A stretch of DNA of 64,000 nucleotides. Origin: UMGS1002 sp045586785. GTDB taxonomy: Bacteria; Bacillota; Clostridia; Oscillospirales; CAG-272. The DNA lies in contig JAZNBA010000073.1 in NCBI GenBank assembly GCA_045586785.1, forward strand, positions 1-64,000, given 5' to 3'. A model generated the notes under the pieces. The model saw nothing but the letters and a program-made list of their open reading frames with translations. It did not search any database and had not been told where the DNA came from. Position 1 is the first letter of the stretch, and the number at the start of each line of letters is the position of its first letter. The position numbers and the translations under genes are program-made. Positions 16,721 to 27,173 of this stretch are shown here, one piece after another.

Positions 16721-19700
16721 TTAAGAAACAACATCTTCTCTATGCGGATTAGTCGAAGTATATGCTGTCTCGCTATCTGCTATGCTAAAGCCGCTGGGCT
16801 TACTTGATACCTCACCACCGGACGCAGTATAGTAATATTCCGTTCTGGTAGTTGTAGTGGAAGTTGTTGTCTTGGCACCATCTGTGTACTTAAGAACGGC
16901 AGTGGCAGTTTGACTACCGGTAATGGGTACGGTTTCTCCCGGTTGATATGTCTTGTTGCCAATCTTCCAACCGACAATTTCCCAGCTCCTCGTCCAAGTA
17001 GATGTCGAGCCGGTTGCCTTAGAAACAGTTGTGATCTTTTTATAAGCCTGATATGTGTCAGCATCACAACCGTTATCCTTTACAACATAACAAGCCTCCT
17101 CCTGGGGATAACCCGATTGCACCGTAAAGGTGCCATTGGTCGTGCTGGACTTGCTCTCCGTCCAAGACTGGCTACCCGGCAGAGTAACGACGCGTGTTCC
17201 GTCATCCATCAATGTTCCGTAAATCATGTCGGGCGTTGTAGGCAACGTCTGATCGTTAGCAGTAGAGTTAAACTTCACGTGCGGTGCACACGACGGCTGA
17301 TCAATAGTAACCGCATGCTTCAAGCCAACTTCATATGTTACTCCGCCATAAACCACAGTCATTGTGCTTACAGTCTGACAGCCAATCGGGTAGATTCTTG
17401 GATTTTTATCTTCAATAATATAATTCGCACCATCCTCTTTAGCACCGATGCTTTTTTGTACCTGTTGGTTGTTGGACGTAAACTGATATACTGCAGGCTC
17501 GCCCACAGTAGCTGCCGTCGGGAAGCTCATGCTGGCAGTAAAGCTACTCGGCATACCTAAAATCTGCAACTTGACGCTCGGCACAACTACAGTATACTTA
17601 TTATTACTTTTGGCATGGAGATATACAGTCGCATAATAATCGGTAAAGCTATTATAGCCATCAATGTTATCACTGTTCAATACAGGACCGCCGCCTACCG
17701 GAACATTCTGTGCATAAAGCGTCAGTTTAGTTGTCGGCGTCGGGTCAACTCCGACAACCTTTACCTCAGGCTTGTCGGACGCAAGCGTTATATTACTCAT
17801 TGTCTTAGAGCTTGAGGTTGACTTTTGTGCTCCGTTAATATCTATATAATTGATCTTATAATTGAGCAGCGCAGTATAATCTCCTGCGAAATACAAAGTA
17901 TCGCCTGCGGTAACAGCAATTGTACTGTTGCTGTTTCCTTCAAATCCAAGTGTCAATGTAGCGGTTTGATCTGAATGAACACCATTAGATATAGACGTTG
18001 CGACATCAGTCGAAGTATCAGCAATAGTATAATAAGCCTGCATGCTTGACGGAATATGCTTAAATGTCAATGTAATGTCGCTCAAGCTTGGAGTACCGTT
18101 TACGGGTTTAATTTCATTATTATCAAATCCGACAACTTTAAATTTATATTCATCATCATTGGCGCCCAGAGTTATAGGCTGCATAAATCCATTTGTATAT
18201 CGAGTTTGATAGTAATACGTTGCGGGAGTGCTGCCGGATGCCGGAGTCTTTTCCAGTTCGCTTATATAAACATTTGTTATCTGAGTGATCTGCTGATTCC
18301 AGGATGCCGTTGCACTGTCCACTACGTTGTAATAGCCATTGATATTGTCGAATTTATTACTAATATTCTCAATCTTTGAATTACTTGCCTCAATATAGAT
18401 CGGATTGCCGTCTGCATCCTTTTCATTGTCGGCATCGCCTATAGAGTAGAAGACCGAATCCTTTAAAACGTTGTCCATCTTGACGCCTTCAAGCTTCCAA
18501 TATCCTTCCACGTGTGGCAATGTGAACGTGTAAATGTTCGTATTCTCCGCATCACCGTCAGCATATGTTGCTATATCGCCGGATCGTGTTGCCCCGCCGT
18601 CAGAGTATGTTGCCTTCAGAATATAATATTCGGGAGTTCCGTTCACGGTAGTTCTGCGCGAGAATTTACCGAACACGTCGGAAGACGAAGCATTTTTAAA
18701 GCTCAGTGAGATCGTTCCTGTCTTAGCATCTGCGTGCAATGACTGAATGTGTGTATTAATGCCTCCATCTACTCCTAAATATTCTACAGGTTGAGTAGGA
18801 ACTACAGTTATCATAGGAGCCTTGATTGCCATATCAATTATCTCGGTACCACCCGCCACGGTAACTGTCATCTGTTCAAATTCATATTTCTTTACTGCGG
18901 TTACAAGGAACTGACCGCCGGCATAGCGTCTTGTAGTAGGATTCCATGTAAGGTCGGTATCCAGACCGTTGGTATATTGAAGTATTACACCAACCAAGCC
19001 GGGAACCACGTTGTTTTTGTTATCCAAAATAACGGCGCTGACATCAAATGTGTGTTCTTTGTTGGCGAACTTATATTCAAAGTTAATACCGTTTACATAC
19101 TCCTGAAGATCTTCCTCGGGTTTAAATTCAGTGCTGTCTGTGGAAATATATATCTCCGTGCGCAGACCAACATAAACTTCACGTGTGTAAGGAGTTACTT
19201 CGTAATAATCTCCGTCAATGCTAACATATTGCATTGTATACGTATCACTGGAGCTGAATACTATATTCGCTTCATAAACACCGTTACCCTTAGCTGTGTA
19301 TTCGGTGACCATAGACGCATTGCTTGTATTGGTAAATATACCCTTTACCTCATGAGAAGCATTACTGCTATCTGTAATAGTGATCTGGAACGATTCGGAT
19401 ACATAGTTATCAGAGGTCATATGTGTATATGACGAGCCTATACCGTCAAGGCTTATTACCCTTGATACTCCAACGCCGGGCACTAATACCGAAACAGTAG
19501 CCTGAAGATCATATTCAATACCGTCTACCGTAATTTCACGCAACAGATATTCTCCGGGAGCGGTAAATTCATGTTCCACGATCCATTCGCTGCCCGATTC
19601 ATTGGCGGCGGTAGCTCTAAACTCCATAGTCTCTTGGCGAGTACCCTGGGTGCTGTTGATCTTTCTGATAAAGCTTGCTTGTACTTTACTGTCCGAATCA

Positions 19701-22351
19701 ACGCTGTTTCCTTCTATAGCAAGCGCTACTCTTATAGACAGATCTGTCTCGTCTTTATCGAATTCTATCTTATCTAACAGCTCGCCGTCTTCGCCCTTAC
19801 CTACCTTAGCGGATGCGATAAGCTCTTGCATGGAAAGCTGATCATCCTTCATCGCGTCGGGCGCTGTATATGCGCCAAACTGAATATTCAACGAAGCGGA
19901 TATATCGCTGTCTGCCAACACCATGTCATTGAATACCTTTGTACCGTCAAGATATATCAATGCAGAGATAAGCATGGGCTCATTTGCTGTAAGGCTTGTA
20001 ATGGTCAGAAGTGTCTGATCACCGACGGTGGTATTTGTTCTTTCATCATCGTCAAGCATGATAGGAACAATAACCTTACCTACGTCTTCATATTTCAGCT
20101 CGGTAGCAAGGCTTGCGGTAGCAAGCAGCTCACCGGTTTGTCCGTTAACAAAAGCGATCTTCATTGCGGACAGAAGAGTAAGTATTCTTCCCACTTCATC
20201 AGGGGAACTTGCATAAAAGGTATAGCAGCTACCCGAGCCCTGAGTGGTGCTGTAATCGGTCAGATATTTACCGTCCTCGTCACCCTCGGCACCCCAGATT
20301 CGGTTGGTACCGGAATAACCTATAACCACGTCCTCTTTGCTGGGTTCGGGATCGCTCATTGAAACAGTAACGGTTTTTTCTATAACCGTGTTTGTCTCAT
20401 CCGTATAATGATTTACAGACCCGGTACTAACCTTGGTATGGTCCTTGAGATAATACCAAGAGGCAGCATCTCCCGGACGCTGGTAAACCTCTACATTAAC
20501 CTCGGTTTTCTTTTCGGGCTCTTTCTTTTCTTGACCCTCTACCTCGGGATATGTTGTCGTAGTAGTGATAGTAGTCAAAGAGATCTGCACATTTTCTGTT
20601 ACGGGATTATTATCTTCATCAATCCACGTAACCTCCTTATAAACATCACGCGGTTCGGTTTCGGGTTCGCCTTCCAGTATAAGGTACGAGCCCTTACCGT
20701 TGGTTCTTACCCAAAAATCGAGCGCCAAACCATATGTGTCTTGCATAACGTAGTCGGTTGCTCTGATAGGAGAACCTGCCACTGCCTTAACATTACTATA
20801 ATCGGTGTCCATAATTGATGTGGGATAATCTGTAACCGAACTTGTGCTGATGTTTGCTTTTATGGTTACGGGATCGGGCAAAAGGAAACTAGCCCCATTC
20901 CACGCGCTTGTCAAAGAGCTGTCGTTTTTATTTTTTACCGCCTCACCAATAGTTTTTTTAGGAATACTTATAGTAACGTTGTTTGCTCTTAATGCGGTAC
21001 CACTATGAAGCCATTGGTCAACACGCTTTACAAGGCCTTGATATATAACAGCTTCATGAGTATCACCGGACATTACCAAGCTAACAGCTTCACTCAAATT
21101 TGAAGCATAATATGATACTAACTTTCCGTTCAGTTTACATGAATCAATGTGTACCAACGCATTGATCATAGTATCTATTTCGCTCCACTTTATTGTCTCG
21201 GCTCTGGCAAGATATCCTCCGTCTTTCTCAAAATCATCAAGAAATCCTTCCAGCATGCGCATATCAGAAATATACTGCTCCAAGCTTGATGTGCTCATCT
21301 CCGTAACGGTTGTGAAAACGATCTGTCCCACAGCCGGATCCGATTGTTTCAGTATGTTGCGGGCGGCGTTCATAGCTGCCAATTCCGCGGTTGCATTGTT
21401 TAAAAAGTCATCAACACTTGTAAATTCATGAGGAGTATATGTTGTTATCGGTGTTTTTGCTGGATCTTCGTTATGCTTTTCTATTCGAGAAACAGTGTCG
21501 AGCTGATATATCTCAAACATTGTCTTCAGTGCCTCAAACGCTTCAAGCATTACATCATCATGTAATTTTTCCATCAAAGCATGCAGACTTCTGATATCAT
21601 CACCGGAGCACAGCCTATCCGGATTATCTTCAAGGATAGTACACATATAAGCACCCATCAAGCCGGAAATTGAACCAAATGAGCTCGACAGATTTTCAAG
21701 GCCTGCTCTTGAATTATTCAAATGTGTATCCGCAATATATCTCAGTCTTGTAGCTTCTTTGTCTCTTTCTGAGCTATCGGTAGGATATGCCGTATATTTA
21801 ACAGATGCGATCGCTCTTACTCCACGCGTGTCATCAGATTCAGGCTTCAGGAACGCCTCTCCGTTCCAAAGCGTATATCCAAAGCCCCAGTTTTGGTCTT
21901 CACTGCTGGACCCCAAGGAAGCATCCATTACACGTCCGTCATCTCCGTATTTTACTGCATATAAAGGAGAATACAGCAATTTCTCGCTGTCAGTGCTCAG
22001 ACCTGCAGGTCTTAACACGATATTATTAAGTCCGTATGAAAGATCGGACAAATTGATAAGGTTACCCCATGTAAGGTTGCGCTGTGCAAGGTCCAACGCC
22101 CCATCTCCTATCTTGGATGCATCGGGCGCGGTGGAATTGGTTGCCAATGCGATCTCCAGGTTACCGTTAGCCACAACAGATGTGCTTGCCCCCTGAACCT
22201 GCGGTGCCATAGACAAGGTTACCCACGAAAAAGTAGCCACTGCCATAGCTGCTGCGGAAACGGCGAATATAAGCAATGTTGCTATTATTTTTTCACGTAT
22301 TTTAGGCAAGCGAGCGCGATACAGTTGTATCCTTCGTTCTGTCTCTCTCAT
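16721..22351 (-). CDS. Giant SipW-type secreted surface protein (1876 aa)
   Basis: This is a predicted exported fibre-like or adhesin protein. The N-terminal signal is of the TasA/SipW-dependent kind: basic start, hydrophobic helix, then ATFSWVTLSMAPQV. The first 800 or so residues are homologous to the whole 692-residue neighbour at 31041-33119 (shared ANGNLEIAL, NLTWGNLINL, LRPAGL, IYLDG, SLNIQF). The remaining thousand residues look like a string of beta-sandwich (Ig-like) segments rich in Thr/Ser/Tyr. There is no LPXTG, dockerin or C-terminal helix, so retention must be non-covalent or by polymerisation. The ATG overlaps the stop of the upstream signal peptidase gene by one base (TAATG), with AGGAGG seven bases before it, so the two are translationally coupled. 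Confidence 0.78.
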   Translation of the reverse strand: MRETERRIQLYRARLPKIREKIIATLLIFAVSAAAMAVATFSWVTLSMAPQVQGASTSVVANGNLEIALATNSTAPDASKIGDGALDLAQRNLTWGNLINLSDLSYGLNNIVLRPAGLSTDSEKLLYSPLYAVKYGDDGRVMDASLGSSSEDQNWGFGYTLWNGEAFLKPESDDTRGVRAIASVKYTAYPTDSSERDKEATRLRYIADTHLNNSRAGLENLSSSFGSISGLMGAYMCTILEDNPDRLCSGDDIRSLHALMEKLHDDVMLEAFEALKTMFEIYQLDTVSRIEKHNEDPAKTPITTYTPHEFTSVDDFLNNATAELAAMNAARNILKQSDPAVGQIVFTTVTEMSTSSLEQYISDMRMLEGFLDDFEKDGGYLARAETIKWSEIDTMINALVHIDSCKLNGKLVSYYASNLSEAVSLVMSGDTHEAVIYQGLVKRVDQWLHSGTALRANNVTISIPKKTIGEAVKNKNDSSLTSAWNGASFLLPDPVTIKANISTSSVTDYPTSIMDTDYSNVKAVAGSPIRATDYVMQDTYGLALDFWVRTNGKGSYLILEGEPETEPRDVYKEVTWIDEDNNPVTENVQISLTTITTTTTYPEVEGQEKKEPEKKTEVNVEVYQRPGDAASWYYLKDHTKVSTGSVNHYTDETNTVIEKTVTVSMSDPEPSKEDVVIGYSGTNRIWGAEGDEDGKYLTDYSTTQGSGSCYTFYASSPDEVGRILTLLSAMKIAFVNGQTGELLATASLATELKYEDVGKVIVPIMLDDDERTNTTVGDQTLLTITSLTANEPMLISALIYLDGTKVFNDMVLADSDISASLNIQFGAYTAPDAMKDDQLSMQELIASAKVGKGEDGELLDKIEFDKDETDLSIRVALAIEGNSVDSDSKVQASFIRKINSTQGTRQETMEFRATAANESGSEWIVEHEFTAPGEYLLREITVDGIEYDLQATVSVLVPGVGVSRVISLDGIGSSYTHMTSDNYVSESFQITITDSSNASHEVKGIFTNTSNASMVTEYTAKGNGVYEANIVFSSSDTYTMQYVSIDGDYYEVTPYTREVYVGLRTEIYISTDSTEFKPEEDLQEYVNGINFEYKFANKEHTFDVSAVILDNKNNVVPGLVGVILQYTNGLDTDLTWNPTTRRYAGGQFLVTAVKKYEFEQMTVTVAGGTEIIDMAIKAPMITVVPTQPVEYLGVDGGINTHIQSLHADAKTGTISLSFKNASSSDVFGKFSRRTTVNGTPEYYILKATYSDGGATRSGDIATYADGDAENTNIYTFTLPHVEGYWKLEGVKMDNVLKDSVFYSIGDADNEKDADGNPIYIEASNSKIENISNKFDNINGYYNVVDSATASWNQQITQITNVYISELEKTPASGSTPATYYYQTRYTNGFMQPITLGANDDEYKFKVVGFDNNEIKPVNGTPSLSDITLTFKHIPSSMQAYYTIADTSTDVATSISNGVHSDQTATLTLGFEGNSNSTIAVTAGDTLYFAGDYTALLNYKINYIDINGAQKSTSSSKTMSNITLASDKPEVKVVGVDPTPTTKLTLYAQNVPVGGGPVLNSDNIDGYNSFTDYYATVYLHAKSNNKYTVVVPSVKLQILGMPSSFTASMSFPTAATVGEPAVYQFTSNNQQVQKSIGAKEDGANYIIEDKNPRIYPIGCQTVSTMTVVYGGVTYEVGLKHAVTIDQPSCAPHVKFNSTANDQTLPTTPDMIYGTLMDDGTRVVTLPGSQSWTESKSSTTNGTFTVQSGYPQEEACYVVKDNGCDADTYQAYKKITTVSKATGSTSTWTRSWEIVGWKIGNKTYQPGETVPITGSQTATAVLKYTDGAKTTTSTTTTRTEYYYTASGGEVSSKPSGFSIADSETAYTSTNPHREDVVS

Positions 22352-23076
22352 TATTCAGCCTCCTGTTGTTCTGACTTTTTCACTTCCGTAGGAAGCGGCG
22401 ATACTTGATCGCTTGGTTTTATTTCATCGTCGGGCGTGGCGTCCTGAGCTTGGCTATCCTCTGCCTGCATTCTTGCCACTTCCCGCTTGATATTTGCAAT
22501 TTCACGTTTGATACGCTTAACGTTTTCTCTCAAAATAATTGCCGTCAGCAGTATCACGGGCATCACTACGATGCTCAAAAAACCCATCTTTGTAGTTAAA
22601 AAATCATAAAGCTTTTCAAAAATATTACCACCCGGGGTCTGATACACAACGCGTCCCACAAGGTTTTCCGCGGTCACGTAGTGTCCGTCTTCACTGTTGT
22701 TATGGTCGCCGCGTGTGCGAAGTGCAATCTCTCCATTGATATCTTCAATGCCAACAACACGGTGCGTCACCATTTTGCCTAACATATACGTTTCAAGCGA
22801 GCGAAACGTTATTATATCTCTTTCTTTTATATTTTGTATATCTGTTTTTTGACAAACTATCAATGTTCCCACGGGTATCGTGGGCTCCATGCTGTCACTG
22901 ACAACATGGAACACACTGTACCCGAATATGGAAACATAGCCGTTATGCATTATCTGATACATAACAAACCCGCAGAACAGTATTGCAACTGCAAGAAGCA
23001 CCGATGTGACTATTGAAAATATTTTTTCAGCGCGTGACTTCGGCTTTTTTTTCATCTCCATTTCTTGCTTATTCAT
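22351..23076 (-). CDS. SipW/ER-type signal peptidase I
   Basis: This 241-residue S26B signal peptidase has an N-terminal transmembrane helix (about 21-43), the catalytic serine in SDSMEPT (about residue 62) and THRVV with histidine (about 105) in place of the usual lysine. That is the Ser/His pattern of archaeal, ER and Bacillus SipW enzymes. RTRGDHNNSEDG is the conserved box near the C-terminal catalytic face. A second membrane helix (about 165-187) and a long charged tail follow. It is coupled to the giant surface gene downstream and lies 30 bases after the beta-helix surface gene, so these are likely substrates. AGGAG precedes the ATG. Confidence 0.88.
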   Translation of the reverse strand: MNKQEMEMKKKPKSRAEKIFSIVTSVLLAVAILFCGFVMYQIMHNGYVSIFGYSVFHVVSDSMEPTIPVGTLIVCQKTDIQNIKERDIITFRSLETYMLGKMVTHRVVGIEDINGEIALRTRGDHNNSEDGHYVTAENLVGRVVYQTPGGNIFEKLYDFLTTKMGFLSIVVMPVILLTAIILRENVKRIKREIANIKREVARMQAEDSQAQDATPDDEIKPSDQVSPLPTEVKKSEQQEAE

Positions 23077-23106
23077 GCGGGGATCTCCTGGTAAATTGAA
23101 AATTGA

Positions 23107-25362
23107 TTAAGGGGTGGCAGCCGACTCGGCAGGCGCCGTTGTCTCGGCGGGTGCCGTAGTTTCGACAGGTGCCGTAGTTTCGACAGGTGCCGTGGTCTCG
23201 GCGGGTACCGTGGTCTCGGCGGGTACCGTGGTTTCGGCGGGTGCCGTAGTTTCAACAGGTGCCGTAGTTTCAACAGGTGCCGTAGTTTCGACAGGTGCCG
23301 TCGTTTCGGTCGATGCCGTGGTTTCAGAAGGAGTTACTGTAAATAATCCTTCAAGGCCGCCCAGACCATTTGAAAGATCTATATCTCCGCCCTGCTCAAT
23401 GTTAATAGTTCCGTCAAAGCCATCGGAATAGATACCAAAGCCCTTGAACATTGCTCCGGCGGTTACGGCAGTCACGGTAAGCGTTCCCTTGACGTATTCA
23501 TACTTATCCTCGCCCTCGGTAATCACCAGCTTGGCGGTATCATCAAGCGAAATACGACCAAACGGAACGTCTTCGGTATTTGATTCACCGCTTACTGGAA
23601 CTTCTGTAATACCTGTAAAGGTGCAGTTTGTAATTTCCGTCTGACCATGGTCGACCGTACCTACAATAGTGCCTATTCCCTTAGCTCCTGCTTGCGTTGT
23701 TGTAAGTTTTGTATTCATTACATAGCAGTCTTCGAGAACGGTTGTAACTTCACTGTCTTCACTCGCATGGCCAAGAATACCACCAACCGTACCTGCTCCA
23801 GAGATATTACTGCCTTCAACCGAGCAATTTGTTAGAGTAATCGTAGTGGCAACTCTATTATTTGCATTTACCGCGGCATACGTATTGCCTATCAAACCGC
23901 CCGTATTAGGTGAACTGCTGACAAGCGTTGAATTTATCAAATGACAATTATTAAACTCTACGCTTTCAAGCCCTGCAATGCACTCAATAAATGCGCCTGA
24001 ACCTGATGTGTTAGCACTTGACATAGTGGAATTTTGTATCAGCAGATTATTGATGATCAGCTTTTCTTGTCCATTCTGGTTTTCAACCCCGCCTGCCAAA
24101 AGAGGCGCGCTAAGTCCGACAATAGAGTTACTGTTACCATTGATGGTTATTGTTGCGGTACTGTTCTGTGTTGCCATTACCACAGGAGTCCAGCTAACGC
24201 CCGTCATATCAATATCATTTGCGATATTGATGGTAATATCATCCTTGACATTTTCATCCGCAATAAGCTGCATAGCGGCAATAAATTCATCGGTCGTGGA
24301 TACCGTCACAACTTTATCTCTGTTTCCGTGAACTATTTCCTCATCGCCGTTAATGATGACGAGCAGACCCGTTGTTCCGAAGTCCTCAAGACCATATACA
24401 AGTCCGCTGGCATCCGCAACGTGACCTTCTTCAACAACACCACTGTCAACACAATTTATAATATACGTATCGCCAAGATTGGCAACACCTATAATAGAAC
24501 CAATACCTTGGTTTTCGTTTTTGTTGGTAGATATAAGCGTAGTATTAATTACTTCGCAATTTTCGATATACTGATATGTAGCGGGATCGGCTCCGGATCT
24601 GCCAAGGATTCCTCCCACAGTTCCAACGCCTTTGATCTCACAGTCCTCAACAGTACAGTCCGTTATATTAACAGTAGTTTCAACTACTCCTTCTTTTCCT
24701 GCTGTATATCCTATTAACGCGCCTGTGTTGTTTGCGCCCGTAACACTTGACTTGATCAGATGACAATTTTCAAGAGTTACATTTTGCACTCCGTCAACAC
24801 TTTCGATAAACGCGCCGCTTCCCTTACTGTTTCTACTCGTCACCTCGGAATATCCGATAGTCAGATCCTTTATAACGATAGAGGACTCGCCTGCAGCTCC
24901 GCCGGCAAATAACGGTGCAGTCAAGCACACTATCTCTTTTCCGTTGCCGAGAATAGTAACTGTATTGGTATTGCGAGTTCCATTGATCTGGATCGGATAC
25001 CAATCAAGATCTGCCATACTTATATCAGCCTCAAGACGCATTGTAATGTCGCCAACCGACGGATCATTGATCACGTTTTCGGCATATCTCATTACCGTTG
25101 CAAATTCAGAGGCAGTCCTGATAATGAACACACCGTTTGCATCGTGCCCGACACTATCTATACTTTTCCAAGTACCGTCCCAGATATCGTAATCCTTTTC
25201 GGGAAGTCCGATCATATCACGGCCCGCCACACCGGTATTCATATTCCCCGCCATAGGCGAGTCGGAAATAACCATCCACGCATATGCGGAAATAACTATC
25301 AGTATGACTGAAACCAGCAAAATGTATGCGGACGAAAGCAGTTTCAGTACTGATTTCTTCAT
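23107..25362 (-). CDS. SipW-type secreted beta-helix surface protein with Pro/Thr tail
   Basis: 751 residues. The N-terminus is a SipW-like signal (SVILIVISAYAWMVISDSP). Two homologous halves follow (about 35-300 and 345-610), each with parallel beta-helix character: repeated NCxVxNTxL turns, GSGAFIE, TGALIGYT/TGGLIGNT and GTVGGILG. The C-terminus is about ten hexapeptides of the type VETTAP/AETTAP, a rigid cell-wall-spanning or glycosylated stalk. There is no sortase signal. The start overlaps the previous gene by four bases (ATGA). It is probably exported and processed by one of the two signal peptidases of the locus. Binding to polysaccharide is plausible for the fold but not shown. Confidence 0.78.
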   Translation of the reverse strand: MKKSVLKLLSSAYILLVSVILIVISAYAWMVISDSPMAGNMNTGVAGRDMIGLPEKDYDIWDGTWKSIDSVGHDANGVFIIRTASEFATVMRYAENVINDPSVGDITMRLEADISMADLDWYPIQINGTRNTNTVTILGNGKEIVCLTAPLFAGGAAGESSIVIKDLTIGYSEVTSRNSKGSGAFIESVDGVQNVTLENCHLIKSSVTGANNTGALIGYTAGKEGVVETTVNITDCTVEDCEIKGVGTVGGILGRSGADPATYQYIENCEVINTTLISTNKNENQGIGSIIGVANLGDTYIINCVDSGVVEEGHVADASGLVYGLEDFGTTGLLVIINGDEEIVHGNRDKVVTVSTTDEFIAAMQLIADENVKDDITINIANDIDMTGVSWTPVVMATQNSTATITINGNSNSIVGLSAPLLAGGVENQNGQEKLIINNLLIQNSTMSSANTSGSGAFIECIAGLESVEFNNCHLINSTLVSSSPNTGGLIGNTYAAVNANNRVATTITLTNCSVEGSNISGAGTVGGILGHASEDSEVTTVLEDCYVMNTKLTTTQAGAKGIGTIVGTVDHGQTEITNCTFTGITEVPVSGESNTEDVPFGRISLDDTAKLVITEGEDKYEYVKGTLTVTAVTAGAMFKGFGIYSDGFDGTINIEQGGDIDLSNGLGGLEGLFTVTPSETTASTETTAPVETTAPVETTAPVETTAPAETTVPAETTVPAETTAPVETTAPVETTAPAETTAPAESAATP
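23131..23318 (-). repeat. 18-bp tandem repeat coding for the ETTAPV stalk
   Basis: About ten imperfect direct copies of an 18-base unit (GTAGTTTCGACAGGTGCC on the plus strand) encode the Thr/Pro hexapeptides of the beta-helix protein. Synonymous variation among units indicates an old array, but length change by slippage remains possible. Confidence 0.9.
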
Positions 25363-27134
25363 GCGCCGCCACCCTTACCTTGACCGCGGCGAGAAGCGAT
25401 CGCTGCATCCAGATTGTCGAAGAAGCCCGACAACACCGTAATATGCAACGCCAGTTGCTCTCTGTCCTTTTCAATTTGAAGCTGCTCTGCAGCTTTGCGC
25501 TCCTCTTCAAGACGAATACGCTCTGCCTGACGGCGTTCGCGCTCTTCTTGCTTCTGACGCAGCTCCTCTTGACGCTTTTCCCAAAGTGCCTGAGCTTTTT
25601 CTTCTTCCTTGCGGATTCGCTCACGCTCTTGTTCTTCCTGCTTAAGACGCTCTTGCTCTTCAAGTATACGCGCCGCATCCTCAAACTCCTGAGTAGCTTC
25701 CATTGCGCGGCGCTGCTCTTCAAGCTCATCACGTGCTATAAGCAGGTCCTCAATTCCGCGGAATACAAATTCAAGCTCTGCTATAAACAGCTTGCCGCGA
25801 CGGTTATCCTCAAGCTCACGTTCAAGTCGCTCAAACTCAAGGCGGGCACGTTCAGCCTCCTGCTCCTTACGCAGCACTTCGGCTTGACGCTCCTCTTCGA
25901 GGCGTCTGCGTTCTTCTTCCTCTTCCTGTTCTCGGCGTATACGCTCCTCTTCCTCTCGCTTGAGTCGCTCCTGCTCCTCAACCAGACGGCGGCGCTCCTC
26001 GGCCTCCTCAAGCATAAGCTGCTCTTTGGTAAGCTCCTCAATAAGTACCTTGCGTATCTCGATATCGGGAAGATCGTAATCTTCTGTCAGTTCTTCAATG
26101 ATCTCTTTTATAAACTTAGGCTTGAGAACACGTCTCTTGGCGGGCGCCGCAGTGGGAACCTCGCGTGATTTTTCGTCCTCAAGATAGTTTTTCAAAATAA
26201 TGTAGTTGAACATGACACCGTGGAAAATATCTCTCTGGAAGGTGTCACTTATATCGGGGCTTTGCTCCTCCACCTTGATGGCGTAGCCGATATCCTGATA
26301 ATGATGGAAGAACTCATATAATTTTGCAACTGCTTTGTAGTTGGGATTTTTCTTAATTACGTTTGTTTTGACAAGCGCGCCTCTGACACGCTGTGCCTTT
26401 GCCATTTCCTTGGCGAAAGGCGAATTCATGAACGCGCCAAGCACTCTGTTAAGACGCGCAACGCGGGACAGCACATCGCCGTGTTTTTCATCGGTGGAAA
26501 GTATGTCATCCTTTTCCTTGATGTGCAGGAACATATCCAGATGCACATTTTCCGTTGCACTTTCCATGTTGGATGTCAGCTTGAGCTTTGCGCCAAACTC
26601 ATCCGTCATGGCGTTTGCCAATGCGTCATAACGTATTTTTACAAAGTGATAAGCATCCTCAAGCACCGTGATAACAAGACGGTTTTCATAAATGAGCACC
26701 GAGTCATCGCGCAGCTTTTGCATCAAGTGATTGGGGCGGACTTCTCCTCTGCCCTCGTCGAAATCATCAACAAGCGCGCCGTGTTGCGCCAGATGGCGTA
26801 CAACCGCAGGCTCACCCTTCTTGGCGTGTGCCACATTAACGATGATCTCTTCTTCACGGATAATATTTCGAGGATTGGAAATGATAAACTGCAAACTTTC
26901 AAGTGCCTCTTCAACAGCCTCGACCCACTTGATGTCTATGATCTTATCCAGTCTTCTGTTGGAGAACTGGAATTCGTTTTGAGCTATAGCGATCTCATGC
27001 ATGAAGAAGTTGTAGAACTCGGTACTGGCGAGGGCACGAATCACGCTCTTTGTGTATTTGAGATAAACGGCGTCTATCAAAGAAGTCTTTGGCTTTTTGC
27101 CACCGTGGAAAATGGATTTCTTTTGCTCTGCCAT
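25359..27134 (-). CDS. DUF2357 (McrC-N-like) protein with long coiled coil
   Basis: 591 residues, no signal peptide, cytoplasmic. Residues 1 to about 250 resemble DUF2357, the N-terminal part of McrC-like partners of McrB ATPases (RRLDKIIDIKWV, NPRNIIREEE, RHLAQH, ENRLVITVLEDA). From about 370 to 570 the sequence is Glu/Arg/Lys/Gln-rich coiled coil. I see no PD-(D/E)xK nuclease motif, unlike McrC. The next gene upstream is a McrB-clade AAA+ ATPase 39 bases away, so the two probably form one machine. Its setting between surface-protein and signal-peptidase genes suggests a role in export or assembly rather than restriction; that is inference. Confidence 0.72.
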   Translation of the reverse strand: MAEQKKSIFHGGKKPKTSLIDAVYLKYTKSVIRALASTEFYNFFMHEIAIAQNEFQFSNRRLDKIIDIKWVEAVEEALESLQFIISNPRNIIREEEIIVNVAHAKKGEPAVVRHLAQHGALVDDFDEGRGEVRPNHLMQKLRDDSVLIYENRLVITVLEDAYHFVKIRYDALANAMTDEFGAKLKLTSNMESATENVHLDMFLHIKEKDDILSTDEKHGDVLSRVARLNRVLGAFMNSPFAKEMAKAQRVRGALVKTNVIKKNPNYKAVAKLYEFFHHYQDIGYAIKVEEQSPDISDTFQRDIFHGVMFNYIILKNYLEDEKSREVPTAAPAKRRVLKPKFIKEIIEELTEDYDLPDIEIRKVLIEELTKEQLMLEEAEERRRLVEEQERLKREEEERIRREQEEEEERRRLEEERQAEVLRKEQEAERARLEFERLERELEDNRRGKLFIAELEFVFRGIEDLLIARDELEEQRRAMEATQEFEDAARILEEQERLKQEEQERERIRKEEEKAQALWEKRQEELRQKQEERERRQAERIRLEEERKAAEQLQIEKDREQLALHITVLSGFFDNLDAAIASRRGQGKGGGA

Positions 27135-27173
27135 ACCGAGCTCCTTTCTTCAAGAATGAATATTTCTTAAATG

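Noticed and set aside
16721..22351. Frameshift or gene fusion inside the 1876-residue gene
   Set aside because: The frame is open throughout, composition is even, and there is no internal ribosome binding site suggesting two genes.
23131..23318. Regular short repeats resembling a CRISPR array
   Set aside because: The 18-base units are contiguous without spacers and encode Thr/Pro hexapeptides in frame; no cas genes are present.
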